64,000 bases of DNA from JAJECS01 sp965198185 (GTDB taxonomy: Bacteria; Chloroflexota; UBA11872). The DNA lies in contig CBDAOU010000001.1 of NCBI GenBank assembly GCA_965198185.1, positions 868,001 to 932,000 of the forward strand, given 5' to 3'. Below, in pieces: positions 32,293-40,713 of the stretch; the stretch's first letter is position 1; each line of letters opens with the position of its first letter. The position numbers were made by a program, and so were the translations under genes. The notes beneath the pieces are model-generated. The model searched no databases, was not told the DNA's origin, and saw only the letters and a list, made by a program, of their open reading frames with translations.

Positions 32293-33207
32293 GTGATCGT
32301 CGCGCGCACCCGGGCCGAGTTGGCGGCGGCGCGCGCCCGGCTGCCCGATCCCGTCGGCGCCGTGCTCACGATGGGCGGCCTGCACGACGGCCATTCCGCC
32401 CTGCTGCGCGCCGCGCGCCGCGAATGCGCGTCGGTCGTGGCCACGCTCTTCGTGAATCCGAGCCAATTCGAGACCGAGCAGGGCGCCGCGACCTACCCCG
32501 GCGACGAGGCCGCCGATCTGCGGCGGTTTGCCGCCGAGGGCGTGGACGTGGCATTCGTTCCACCGGCCCATGAGATCTACCGGCCGGGGTTTGCCACCCA
32601 GGTTTGCCTACCGGCCCTCAGCGCCGTGCTCGAAGGCGCCAGCCGGCCGGGGCACTTCGACGGCGTCGCCACCGTGGTCGCTCTGCTGCTCAACCTCACG
32701 CGCCCTGAGCGCACCTACTTCGGACAGAAGGATTGGCAACAAACGCGTGTGGTGCGGCAGATGGTGGATGATCTCGCGCTCGGCGTGGATGTGCGCGTGG
32801 TCGGCACCGTGCGCGACGACGCGGGCCTGGCGCTGGGCACGCGCAACGTGCGGCTGACGGCCGCGGCACGCCGGGCGGCTCGGGTGCTCCACCGCGCGAT
32901 GACGGCCGGCGCCGGAGCCTGGCAAGGCGGTGAGCGGCAGGCGGCGCGTCTGGAGCAGGCGATGCTTCGGGAGTTGGACACCGAGCCGAGCGTGAACGTC
33001 GATTACGCGGTCGCGCGCGACCCCCGCACGCTGGAGGAGCTGACTTCCGAGGCCGGCGCCGTGGTGCTGCTCGTGGCTGCGTGGGTCGAAGGCGTGCGCC
33101 TGATCGACAACCTGGTCTTGGGTGACGGTCTCGTCGACGTCGATCCCGCGCCGCTGCTGGCCGTCGCTGCGCGCGCCACGGGCGGTGATCTTCCGGCCCC
33201 GGCGTGA
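32293..33207 (+). CDS. panC: Pantoate-beta-alanine ligase
   Basis: Makes pantothenate from pantoate, beta-alanine and ATP. A 304-residue protein with G-L-H-D-G-H (the HxGH ATP motif), F-V-N-P-S-Q-F, E-G-A-S-R-P-G-H-F and F-G-Q-K-D-W-Q-Q. The late adenylate loop reads L-G-T-R-N where most enzymes have M/L-S-S-R-N, a small departure. GTG start at 32293. It overlaps selB by 4 nt (GTGA) and is divergent from the FAD oxidase gene. panB and panD are not in the window. Confidence 0.9.
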   Translation: MIVARTRAELAAARARLPDPVGAVLTMGGLHDGHSALLRAARRECASVVATLFVNPSQFETEQGAATYPGDEAADLRRFAAEGVDVAFVPPAHEIYRPGFATQVCLPALSAVLEGASRPGHFDGVATVVALLLNLTRPERTYFGQKDWQQTRVVRQMVDDLALGVDVRVVGTVRDDAGLALGTRNVRLTAAARRAARVLHRAMTAGAGAWQGGERQAARLEQAMLRELDTEPSVNVDYAVARDPRTLEELTSEAGAVVLLVAAWVEGVRLIDNLVLGDGLVDVDPAPLLAVAARATGGDLPAPA

Positions 33208-35108
33208 CGACCGAAGCCGAGGCGCCGCTGGCGGCGACGGTGGGCACGGCGGGACACGTCGATCACGGCAAGTCGACCCTGGTGCACGCACTGACCGGCA
33301 TCGATCCGGATCGTCTCGCCGAAGAGAAGGCGCGGGGCATGACCATCGACCTGGGTTTCGCCTGGCTCACGCTGCCCAGCGGGCGCTCCGTGAGCTTGGT
33401 GGACGTGCCGGGGCATGAGCGATTCATTCACAACATGCTGGCCGGCGTGGGCGGGATCGACGCCTGTCTGTTCGTGGTGGCCGCCGACGAGGGCGTGATG
33501 CCGCAGACGCGCGAGCACCTCGACATCGTGACGCTGCTGGGCATCGACCGCGGCGTGGTCGCGCTCGCCAAGACGGACCTCGTGGACGAGGAGTGGCTGG
33601 ACCTCGTCGAACAGGAGGTCCGCGAGGCCCTGGCGGCCAGCTCGCTGGCGGGCGCGCCCATCGTCCCCGTCTCGGCGCGGGACGGCCATGGGCTGGGCGC
33701 CCTCCTGGATACGCTGGACGAGACCCTGGCGCGGCAGCGATCCAGGCCGCAGACGGGCGGACCGCGACTGCCGGTGGACCGGGCCTTCACCCAACGCGGC
33801 TTTGGCACCGTGGTGACCGGCACGTTGGGGGGCGGGCCGCTGGACGTGGGGAACGTCGTCCACCTCTATCCAGGCGGGACTCGGTCGCGCGTGCGGGGCT
33901 TGCAGACGCATCGCGCGGCGGCGCAGCGCGCCTGGCCGGGACGGCGCGTGGCGGTGAATCTCGGCGGCGTCGCGCCCGCGGACATCCCGCGCGGCACGGT
34001 TGTGGCCGCGCCGGGCGCCGTCACCGAGACGCGCCGGGTGGACGCGACGCTGCGTCTGCTGCCGTCGGCGCCCCGTGCGCTAAAGCCGGGCGAGCGCGTC
34101 TCGTGGCATTCGGGCACCGCCGAGGTGGTCGCGGCCGTGCGCTATCTGGAGACCGATCCCGTGCAGCCGGGCGCTTCCGGCTGGGTCCAGTGGCGGCTTG
34201 GCGAGGCGGTCGCCATTCGCAAGGGCGATCCCTATGTGATCCGGCGGCTCTCGCCGCCCATGACCATCGGCGGCGGTGAGATCGTGCGCGCGGCGGCCCG
34301 CCACGTGCCACGCGGCCACCCTGAGGCGCTCGAGGCCCTGGAACGCGCGCGGCGCGCCGCGCCGGCCGAGCTGGTCGCGGCTGCGGTGGAGGCCGCCGGA
34401 CCCCTGACACCGGCCGAGATCGCCCGCCGCACGGAGTTGAGCCTGGAAGACGTGACGGCAAGCGTGGATCGAGCCGAAAGCGAAGGCGGGCTCAGCGTCA
34501 TCGGCGGCTACGTGGCTTCGACCGCCGCCGTCGAAGCCCTTTTGGAGCGCATTCGCGCGCTTCTGGCGCCGCGTGACGGGCAGCCAGGTGCTGCCGCCGG
34601 CCTGTCGCGGGCCGCGCTGCCCCAGCAACTGAGAGCCCCCGCGCCCCTCGTCGCCGCGCTGCTCGAAGGCCTGGCGGCCGACGGGGAACTCGTCCTTGAG
34701 GGTGGGCGGGTCCTCCCACCGGGACACACAGCGCCGCCGCACGGACCGGAAGCTGCCCGTCTATTGGCCGCGCTCGATCAGGGTGGCTTCGCACCGCCCG
34801 ATCTGCCCGCGCTGGCGCGCGCGCAGGGCGCGCCAGCAGGTCTCCTGGATGCCCTGACCGCTGCGGGAGACCTGGTGCGCATCACCCCGACGTTTGGCCT
34901 GACCCGGGCGGGCTATGCGCGCTGGCGGCAGGCCATTGGGGAGGCCTTCGCCGCAAGTGAGCAGGTAACGGTGAGCCAACTTCGCGACCAGCTGGGCACC
35001 AGCCGCAAATACGTCCTGGCCTTCCTGGAGCATCTAGACGCCCGCGCCGTCACCCGGCGCGTCGGCGAAGCTCGCATCCTGCTGGACCGCACCTGGCTGC
35101 CGGAGTAG
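33204..35108 (+). CDS. selB: Selenocysteine-specific elongation factor SelB
   Basis: Delivers selenocysteyl-tRNA to in-frame UGA codons marked by a SECIS hairpin. A 634-residue protein: GTPase with G-H-V-D-H-G-K-S at 17-24, D-V-P-G-H-E-R-F near 67 and A-K-T-D near 120. EF-Tu-like domains II and III run to about 360. A helical C-terminal half (about 365-634) holds the winged-helix repeats that bind SECIS RNA. selA, selC and selD are not in the window. The nearby CxxU gene at 29301 is a likely client. Confidence 0.93.
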   Translation: MTTEAEAPLAATVGTAGHVDHGKSTLVHALTGIDPDRLAEEKARGMTIDLGFAWLTLPSGRSVSLVDVPGHERFIHNMLAGVGGIDACLFVVAADEGVMPQTREHLDIVTLLGIDRGVVALAKTDLVDEEWLDLVEQEVREALAASSLAGAPIVPVSARDGHGLGALLDTLDETLARQRSRPQTGGPRLPVDRAFTQRGFGTVVTGTLGGGPLDVGNVVHLYPGGTRSRVRGLQTHRAAAQRAWPGRRVAVNLGGVAPADIPRGTVVAAPGAVTETRRVDATLRLLPSAPRALKPGERVSWHSGTAEVVAAVRYLETDPVQPGASGWVQWRLGEAVAIRKGDPYVIRRLSPPMTIGGGEIVRAAARHVPRGHPEALEALERARRAAPAELVAAAVEAAGPLTPAEIARRTELSLEDVTASVDRAESEGGLSVIGGYVASTAAVEALLERIRALLAPRDGQPGAAAGLSRAALPQQLRAPAPLVAALLEGLAADGELVLEGGRVLPPGHTAPPHGPEAARLLAALDQGGFAPPDLPALARAQGAPAGLLDALTAAGDLVRITPTFGLTRAGYARWRQAIGEAFAASEQVTVSQLRDQLGTSRKYVLAFLEHLDARAVTRRVGEARILLDRTWLPE

Positions 35109-35147
35109 GAGCCACCGGGCCGAAGGGTCCCGTTTGTCGGTCGCGGC

Positions 35148-36323
35148 TCAGGCCTCCGGCAGCGCCGCCACGCCTGGCAGCTCGCCGCCTTCGATGAGCT
35201 CGAGCGTGGCCCCACCGCCGGTGCTCAAATGGGCGAAGTCCCCCGCGCGGCCTGACGCCTGAGCGGCCGCGACCGCGTCGCCGCCCGCCACGACCACCTC
35301 GGCGGGTAAATCGGCGAGAAGCCGCGCCAGGCCCAGCGTCCCGCCGGCGAACGGCGCCAGCTCGTACACGCCGACCGGCCCGTTCCACAGGACGGTCCGT
35401 GCGCCCGCCAGCGCCTCGGCGTAGGCCGCCAGAGAAGCGCGACCGATATCCAGGATCATCGCCTCGGGCGGCACCGCGTCCAGCGACACAGTGCTCGGTG
35501 AAGCATCGGCGGCGGCCTCGGTCGCCACGACCGCGTCAACCGGCAGCACCAGCCGGCAGCCGGCCGCGGCGGCGGCCGTGCGAACGCGGGCAACTACGTC
35601 GGCGGCGCTCTCCGCCCGCGACCGTCCAATGGCAACGCCGTCCGCCGCCAGGAACGTGTTGGCCATCGCTCCCCCCAGGATCAGCAGGTCCGCCGTGGCC
35701 GCCAGCCGTTCGAGCAGCGCAATTTTGTCGCTGATCTTGGCGCCGCCCACGATGGCCGCAAACGGACGCGGTGGGCCGTGCACGATGGGGTCCAGCGCCC
35801 GCAGCTCGGCCAGCATCAGGTGCCCGGCGGCGGCGGGCAGAACCTGGGCCAGCCCGGTGGTGCTGGCGTGCGCCCGGTGCGCCGTGCCGAACGCGTCGTT
35901 GACGTAGCAGTCGGCCAACCGCGCCAGCGCGCGCACGTGGTCCGGGTCGTTGGCCTCCTCGCCGGGATGGAAGCGCACGTTCTCCAACAGCACCACCTCC
36001 CCGTCGGCGAGCTCGCGCGTCATCTGTTCGATCTCGGGACCCACGCTGTCGGGAGCCAGCGGCACCGAAACGCCCAGGCGCCGCGCTAGGTGCTCCGCGA
36101 CCGGCGCCAGCGAAAGCTCCGGGCGCGCGGTTCCTCGCGGTCGACCAAGGTGCGAGGCCAGCACCACCCGCGCGCCGCGGTCGCGCAGGTCACGAATGGT
36201 TGGCAGCGAGGCTCGAATGCGCGAGTCGTCGCGAACCGCATTTCCGTCGAGCGGCACGTTGAAGTCGGCGCGGACGAAGACGCGCCGGCCGCCGACGTCA
36301 AGGTCAGCCAGACCGCGCTTCAT
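35148..36323 (-). CDS. pgk: Phosphoglycerate kinase
   Basis: Transfers phosphate from 1,3-bisphosphoglycerate to ADP. About 391 residues, with F-V-R-A-D-F-N-V-P near residue 16, S-H-L-G-R-P near 60, L-L-E-N-V-R-F-H near 112, G-G-A-K-I-S-D-K near 190, and the C-terminal T-G-G-G-A loop. Start ATG 36323. It follows gap in the same direction with 41 bp between, so gap-pgk form an operon. Confidence 0.95.
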   Translation of the reverse strand: MKRGLADLDVGGRRVFVRADFNVPLDGNAVRDDSRIRASLPTIRDLRDRGARVVLASHLGRPRGTARPELSLAPVAEHLARRLGVSVPLAPDSVGPEIEQMTRELADGEVVLLENVRFHPGEEANDPDHVRALARLADCYVNDAFGTAHRAHASTTGLAQVLPAAAGHLMLAELRALDPIVHGPPRPFAAIVGGAKISDKIALLERLAATADLLILGGAMANTFLAADGVAIGRSRAESAADVVARVRTAAAAAGCRLVLPVDAVVATEAAADASPSTVSLDAVPPEAMILDIGRASLAAYAEALAGARTVLWNGPVGVYELAPFAGGTLGLARLLADLPAEVVVAGGDAVAAAQASGRAGDFAHLSTGGGATLELIEGGELPGVAALPEA

Positions 36324-36364
36324 GCGGCGGACCGATCGGCGACGGACGCCACTAGGCGATTGGG

Positions 36365-37383
36365 CTAGACGGCGGCCGCCGCTGGCGTCCCGGCGGCAAC
36401 CAGCGCCGCTGCGTCGGCCACGCGGCAGGCATAGCCCCACTCGTTGTCGTACCACGCGGCGACCTTGACCAGGTCGTCGCCGATGACCATGGTGCTGTCG
36501 GCCTCGACGATCGACGAGTGCGGGTCGCCGCGCAGGTCCACCGACACCAGCGGGTCGTCATTGATGGCCATGATGCCCTGCAGCCGTCCGGCGGCCGCTT
36601 CGCGCAGCGCGTCATCGACATCCGCCTCGCTCGCCGAACGCTCCAGGTGCGCCACGAACTCGACAATGGACACCGTGGGCACCGGCACGCGGTAGGCCGC
36701 GCCGTGCATGCGGCCGTCGAGCTCGGGGATCACCTGCCCGATGGCCTTGGCGGCTCCGGTCGAGGTGGGACGATGCTCATCGCCGCCGAGCGGGCCTCGC
36801 GAATGTCCCCTGCGGGGCCGTCAACCAGCGCTTGGGACGCGGTGTAGGCATGCACCGTGGACATCAGGCCCTTGCGCACCCCAAAGGCGCGGTGCAGCGT
36901 GTCCAGCGGCGGCGCCAGGCCGTTGGTGGTGCACGAGGCGTTGCTCACGACGCGATGGGCGGCGGGGTCGTAGCGGTCGTGGTTGACCCCCATGACGATG
37001 GTCAGGTCGGCACCCTGGGCGGGCGCCGTGATCAGCACCCGCTCGGCCCCAGCGTCCAGATGCAGCGCGGCGCGCTCGCGCTCGGTGCCCACGCCCGTGG
37101 CCTCGATGACGAGTTGCACGCCCAGATCGCCCCACGGCAGCCGGTCCCACTCGCGCTGGGCGGTGGTCGGAATCCGGTGCCCGTTGACGACGAGGTCCGT
37201 GCCGTCCACGGCCACCTCTCCTGGAAAGCGGCCATAGTTACTGTCGTAGCGCAGCAGGTGGGCCAGCGTCTCGAGGTCCACCAGCTCATTGATCCCCACG
37301 ACCTCGGCCTGCGGCTGCCGCTCCAGCAGCGCGCGGAACGCTTGACGGCCGATCCGCCCGAACCCGTTGATGGCAATGCGCAC
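36365..37383 (-). CDS. gap: Glyceraldehyde-3-phosphate dehydrogenase (frameshifted)
   Basis: About 339 residues after correction. The N-terminal I-N-G-F-G-R-I-G-R is the NAD loop, and Cys151 in S-N-A-S-C-T-T-N is the catalytic thiol. The second part carries W-Y-D-N-E-W-G-Y. A C is missing in the sense-strand run near 36767-36769 (GGG on the plus strand, GGGG expected): restoring it changes V-P-P-R-P to V-P-T-S-T-G-A-A-K-A, the conserved phosphate-binding stretch. A residual sequence error is likely, since the enzyme is essential. Start GTG 37383 with GGAGG upstream. A TATACT box (37425-37420, minus strand) may be the promoter. Confidence 0.9.
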
Positions 37384-37561
37384 GTCATGCCCTCCCGCGC
37401 AGCGCCCGATCGCGCGTCGAGTATAGGTCCGGCGGGGCGGTAGACGCTCACGCCGGATCACTCCCGGCTGCCCCGTGCCGGCCGCGCGTAGAATTGCGTC
37501 CCGGGCACAGTTCAGCATCCAGGCCGCGCCGCACGTGCCGGGCGCGGCGGGCGGAGCCGCC

Positions 37562-38446
37562 ATGTCAAGTGTCAATGCCGCCCCTCAGCCCGCGCCCCCG
37601 ATCCCGGCCGCCGTGCCGGGTCGGGACGCCGTGATGGCGCGCGCCTCCGGCGAGAACTTTCCCGTTGCCCTTTGGCTGCTGCCAGAGGGCGTGCGGCGCC
37701 ATCTGCTCGCCATCTACGGATTCGCCCGGCTGGTGGACGAGTTGGGCGACGCGGCCGAGGGCGATCGGTTGGCCCTGCTGGATTGGCTGGACGACGAGGT
37801 GTCGGCCATCTACGCCGAGCGGGTGCCGGCGCATCCGATCATGCGTCGACTGGTCGCCACCGTCCGCGCCGCCGACATCCCCGACGAGCCTTTCCGCCGC
37901 CTCATCCGGGCCAACCGCCAGGACCAAACCGTCCATGCCTACGAAACGGTCGAGGAGCTCGCCGGCTACTGCGAGCTTTCGGCCAATCCCGTGGGCCGCC
38001 TCGTCCTCCATGTCTTCGACGCGGCCACGCCCGAGCGCGTCTGGCTGTCGGACCAGATCTGCACCGGCTTGCAACTTGTCGAGCACTGGCAGGACATCGC
38101 CGAGGACTACGCCAACGGCCGCGTCTACGTGCCGCGCGAGGACCTGGAGCGCTTCGACTGCCGACCCGAGGACTTTGGGTTGGCCGTGGCCACGCCCGAG
38201 TTCCGACAGCTGATGGCGTTCGAGGTCGACCGCGCCGAGGCATACCTGGACCGCGGCGCGCCGTTGACCCGGCTGGTGCCCGGCACCTTTGGCTTGGCCA
38301 TCGCGGCCTTTACCGAAGGCGGGCGGGCCGCCCTGCAGGCGATCCGCGACGCCGACTACGACGTGCTCGGCCGCGCCCCGCGCCCGACGCTGCGCCACAA
38401 GGCGCGCGCGGTGCGCGCCGTCGCGCGCCTCTGGATGAGCTGGTAG
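37562..38446 (+). CDS. hpnC: Hydroxysqualene synthase-type protein HpnC
   Basis: A 294-residue squalene/phytoene-synthase-fold protein. F-A-R-L-V-D-E-L-G-D near residue 55 is the first Asp-rich motif; Q-D-I-A-E-D-Y near 180 is the second, followed by G-R-V-Y-V-P. In HpnCDE, HpnC converts presqualene diphosphate to hydroxysqualene. ATG 37562 has GGAG upstream. A TAGAAT box at 37489 may belong to the cluster promoter. hpnD starts 3 nt after its stop. Confidence 0.88.
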   Translation: MSSVNAAPQPAPPIPAAVPGRDAVMARASGENFPVALWLLPEGVRRHLLAIYGFARLVDELGDAAEGDRLALLDWLDDEVSAIYAERVPAHPIMRRLVATVRAADIPDEPFRRLIRANRQDQTVHAYETVEELAGYCELSANPVGRLVLHVFDAATPERVWLSDQICTGLQLVEHWQDIAEDYANGRVYVPREDLERFDCRPEDFGLAVATPEFRQLMAFEVDRAEAYLDRGAPLTRLVPGTFGLAIAAFTEGGRAALQAIRDADYDVLGRAPRPTLRHKARAVRAVARLWMSW

Positions 38447-38449
38447 GCC

Positions 38450-39286
38450 GTGGAGGTCCACGCCGCCTACGACGTCTGCGAGCAGATCACGCGCACGCGC
38501 GCCGCGAACTTCCACTACGGCATTCGTCTCCTGCCGCCGCCCAAGCGACGCGCGCTCAGCGCCGTCTACGCCTTCGCGCGACAGATCGACGACATCGGCG
38601 ACGGCGGCCTGCCGCCGCCGGCCAAGGCGGCCGCGCTCGCAGCGGCGCGCCAGCGGCTTGAGCCCGCTGGCAACGGCGCCCCGGACCCGGTCATCACGGC
38701 GCTGCGCCACGCCTCCAGCCGCTTCCCGATTCCGCAGGCCGCGTTCGGGGACCTCATCGACGGCGTGGAGATGGACGTGCGCGGCGAAACCTACGAGACC
38801 TTCGACGACCTGGTGGTCTACTGCCGCCGGGTCGCCGGCAGCATCGGGCGGCTCTCCCTGGGCGTGTTTGAGTCACGTGACATGGCGCGCGCGGAGCCGC
38901 TGGCCGACGAGTTGGGCGTCGCGCTGCAACTGACCAACATCCTGCGCGACGTGCGGGAGGACCTGGCCCAGGGCCGCGTCTACCTGCCGCGTGAGGACCT
39001 GAAGGCATTCGCGTGCGAGCTGCGCCCGCCGCTCACGCCGACGCCGGCATTCGCCGCGCTCATGCGATTTCAGGCCCAGCGCGCCGCGCGGCAGTTCGAC
39101 GTGGGCCTGCAGTTGCTGCCGTTGCTGGATTGGCGCAGCACGGCTTGCGCCGCCGCCATGGCCGGCATCTACCGGCAGGTGCTGCGGCGCATCGAGCAGG
39201 ACCCGGCCGCCGTGACCCGCGGGCGGATATCGCTGTCCACCGGGACTAAGGTGCGCGTCGCGCTGTGGAGCTTGCTTCGCGGATGA
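38450..39286 (+). CDS. hpnD: Presqualene diphosphate synthase HpnD
   Basis: A 278-residue squalene-synthase-like enzyme that condenses two farnesyl diphosphates to presqualene diphosphate. Motifs F-A-R-Q-I-D-D-I-G-D near residue 43 and N-I-L-R-D-V-R-E-D near 163, followed by G-R-V-Y-L-P, are typical. Start GTG 38450. It overlaps hpnE by 4 nt (ATGA). Confidence 0.9.
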   Translation: MEVHAAYDVCEQITRTRAANFHYGIRLLPPPKRRALSAVYAFARQIDDIGDGGLPPPAKAAALAAARQRLEPAGNGAPDPVITALRHASSRFPIPQAAFGDLIDGVEMDVRGETYETFDDLVVYCRRVAGSIGRLSLGVFESRDMARAEPLADELGVALQLTNILRDVREDLAQGRVYLPREDLKAFACELRPPLTPTPAFAALMRFQAQRAARQFDVGLQLLPLLDWRSTACAAAMAGIYRQVLRRIEQDPAAVTRGRISLSTGTKVRVALWSLLRG

Positions 39287-40626
39287 GCCGCCACGTCGTC
39301 GTGATCGGCGGCGGACTTGCGGGATGTGCGGCGGCGCTGACCTGCGCCGACGCCGGGGCGCGCGTGACGCTGCTCGAGGCGCGCCGGCGCCTGGGCGGCG
39401 CCACCTATTCGTTCCAGCGCGACGGACTGTGGCTCGACAACGGGCAGCACGTGCACCTGCGCTGCTGTACGGCCTACCGTGCCTTCATCGAGCGCATCGG
39501 CGCCGCGGGCATGGTCACCATGCAGCGCCGCCTGGCAATCCCGGTGATCCATCCGGGGCGCGGCGTGGCCTGGATCAAGCGCGGCGGTTTGCCGGCCCCA
39601 CTGCACCTTGCCCGCAGCCTGGGAACGTACCGGCATCTCTCGCTCGTCGAGCGCTTGCAGCTGGCGCGCGCCTTGGTTGGGCTGATGCGCCTCGATCTGC
39701 GGGACGCTTCGCTCGACGACCAGACTTTCGGGCGCTGGCTGCGTCGCCGCGGCCAGTCGGACGGCGCCGTCGAGGCGCTGTGGGACCTGATCGTGCTGCC
39801 GACGGTGAACCTGCCGTCGGCAGAGGCCTCGCTGAGCCTTGCGGCCATGGTCTTCAAGGTGGGTCTGCTGAGTGATCGGTCGGCGGCCGACATGGGCTAC
39901 ACCACCACCACCCTGGGCCGCGCGCACGGCGACCAGGGGTTGCGTGCCCTGCGGGCGGCGGGCGTGGACGTGCAACTCGGGGTTGCCGTCTCGGAGGTGT
40001 GCGTCGAGCCGGGAGGCGAGTTGCGCGTGCGGCGGCAGGGCGACGACCTGGCCGCCGACACCGTGGTGCTGGCAGTGCCCCACCCGCAGGCGGCGCGCCT
40101 CGTGCCGTCGGCCGCCGATCCGGACGCGGCGCGCTTCGCCGACTTGGGGGCCGTGCCGATCGTGAACTTGCACGTGATCTACGACCGGCCGGTGATGCCC
40201 TATCCATTCGCGGCCGGCGTGGGCACGCCCGTGCAGTGGGTGTTCGACCGCACCGAGGCCGCCGGGCTCTCCGAGGGCCAGGCGCTGGCCGTCTCGCTTT
40301 CGGGTGCCGTCGACTTCGCGCAAGTCCCCACCGAGACCTTGCGCGAGCAGTTCGTCGCCGAGCTGGCGCGCGTGTTCCCTTGCGCGCGCGAGGCGCAGGT
40401 GCGCGGCTTCTACGTCACCCGCGAGCACCAGGCCACCTTCCGGCAGGCCCCGGGCAGCCTGGCGCGGCGACCGGGACCCCGAACTCGCCTTCCCAACGTG
40501 TATTTGGCCGGCGCGTGGACCGACACCGGTTGGCCCGCCACCATGGAGGGCGCCGTGCGCAGCGGCAACCGCGCCGGGGAACTGGCGTTCAGGGCGCTGG
40601 GCCTGTCGTCGCCGGTCGCGGCGTAA
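39283..40626 (+). CDS. hpnE: Hydroxysqualene dehydroxylase HpnE
   Basis: A 447-residue FAD amine-oxidase-fold enzyme that reduces hydroxysqualene to squalene. The N-terminal V-V-V-I-G-G-G-L-A-G is the FAD loop, followed by E-A-R-R-R-L-G-G. The C-terminal L-A-G-A-W-T-D-T-G-W-P-A-T-M-E-G-A is the second FAD motif of this family. Third gene of hpnCDE. Confidence 0.9.
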   Translation: MSRHVVVIGGGLAGCAAALTCADAGARVTLLEARRRLGGATYSFQRDGLWLDNGQHVHLRCCTAYRAFIERIGAAGMVTMQRRLAIPVIHPGRGVAWIKRGGLPAPLHLARSLGTYRHLSLVERLQLARALVGLMRLDLRDASLDDQTFGRWLRRRGQSDGAVEALWDLIVLPTVNLPSAEASLSLAAMVFKVGLLSDRSAADMGYTTTTLGRAHGDQGLRALRAAGVDVQLGVAVSEVCVEPGGELRVRRQGDDLAADTVVLAVPHPQAARLVPSAADPDAARFADLGAVPIVNLHVIYDRPVMPYPFAAGVGTPVQWVFDRTEAAGLSEGQALAVSLSGAVDFAQVPTETLREQFVAELARVFPCAREAQVRGFYVTREHQATFRQAPGSLARRPGPRTRLPNVYLAGAWTDTGWPATMEGAVRSGNRAGELAFRALGLSSPVAA

Positions 40627-40713
40627 CCCGCACCCACCCGGAGGCAGGCGCCGCACGTTGATATATTCGGCGAGCGGCGGAGTCTCCGCTACGACAAGGA
40701 GCGGTGTCGTTTC

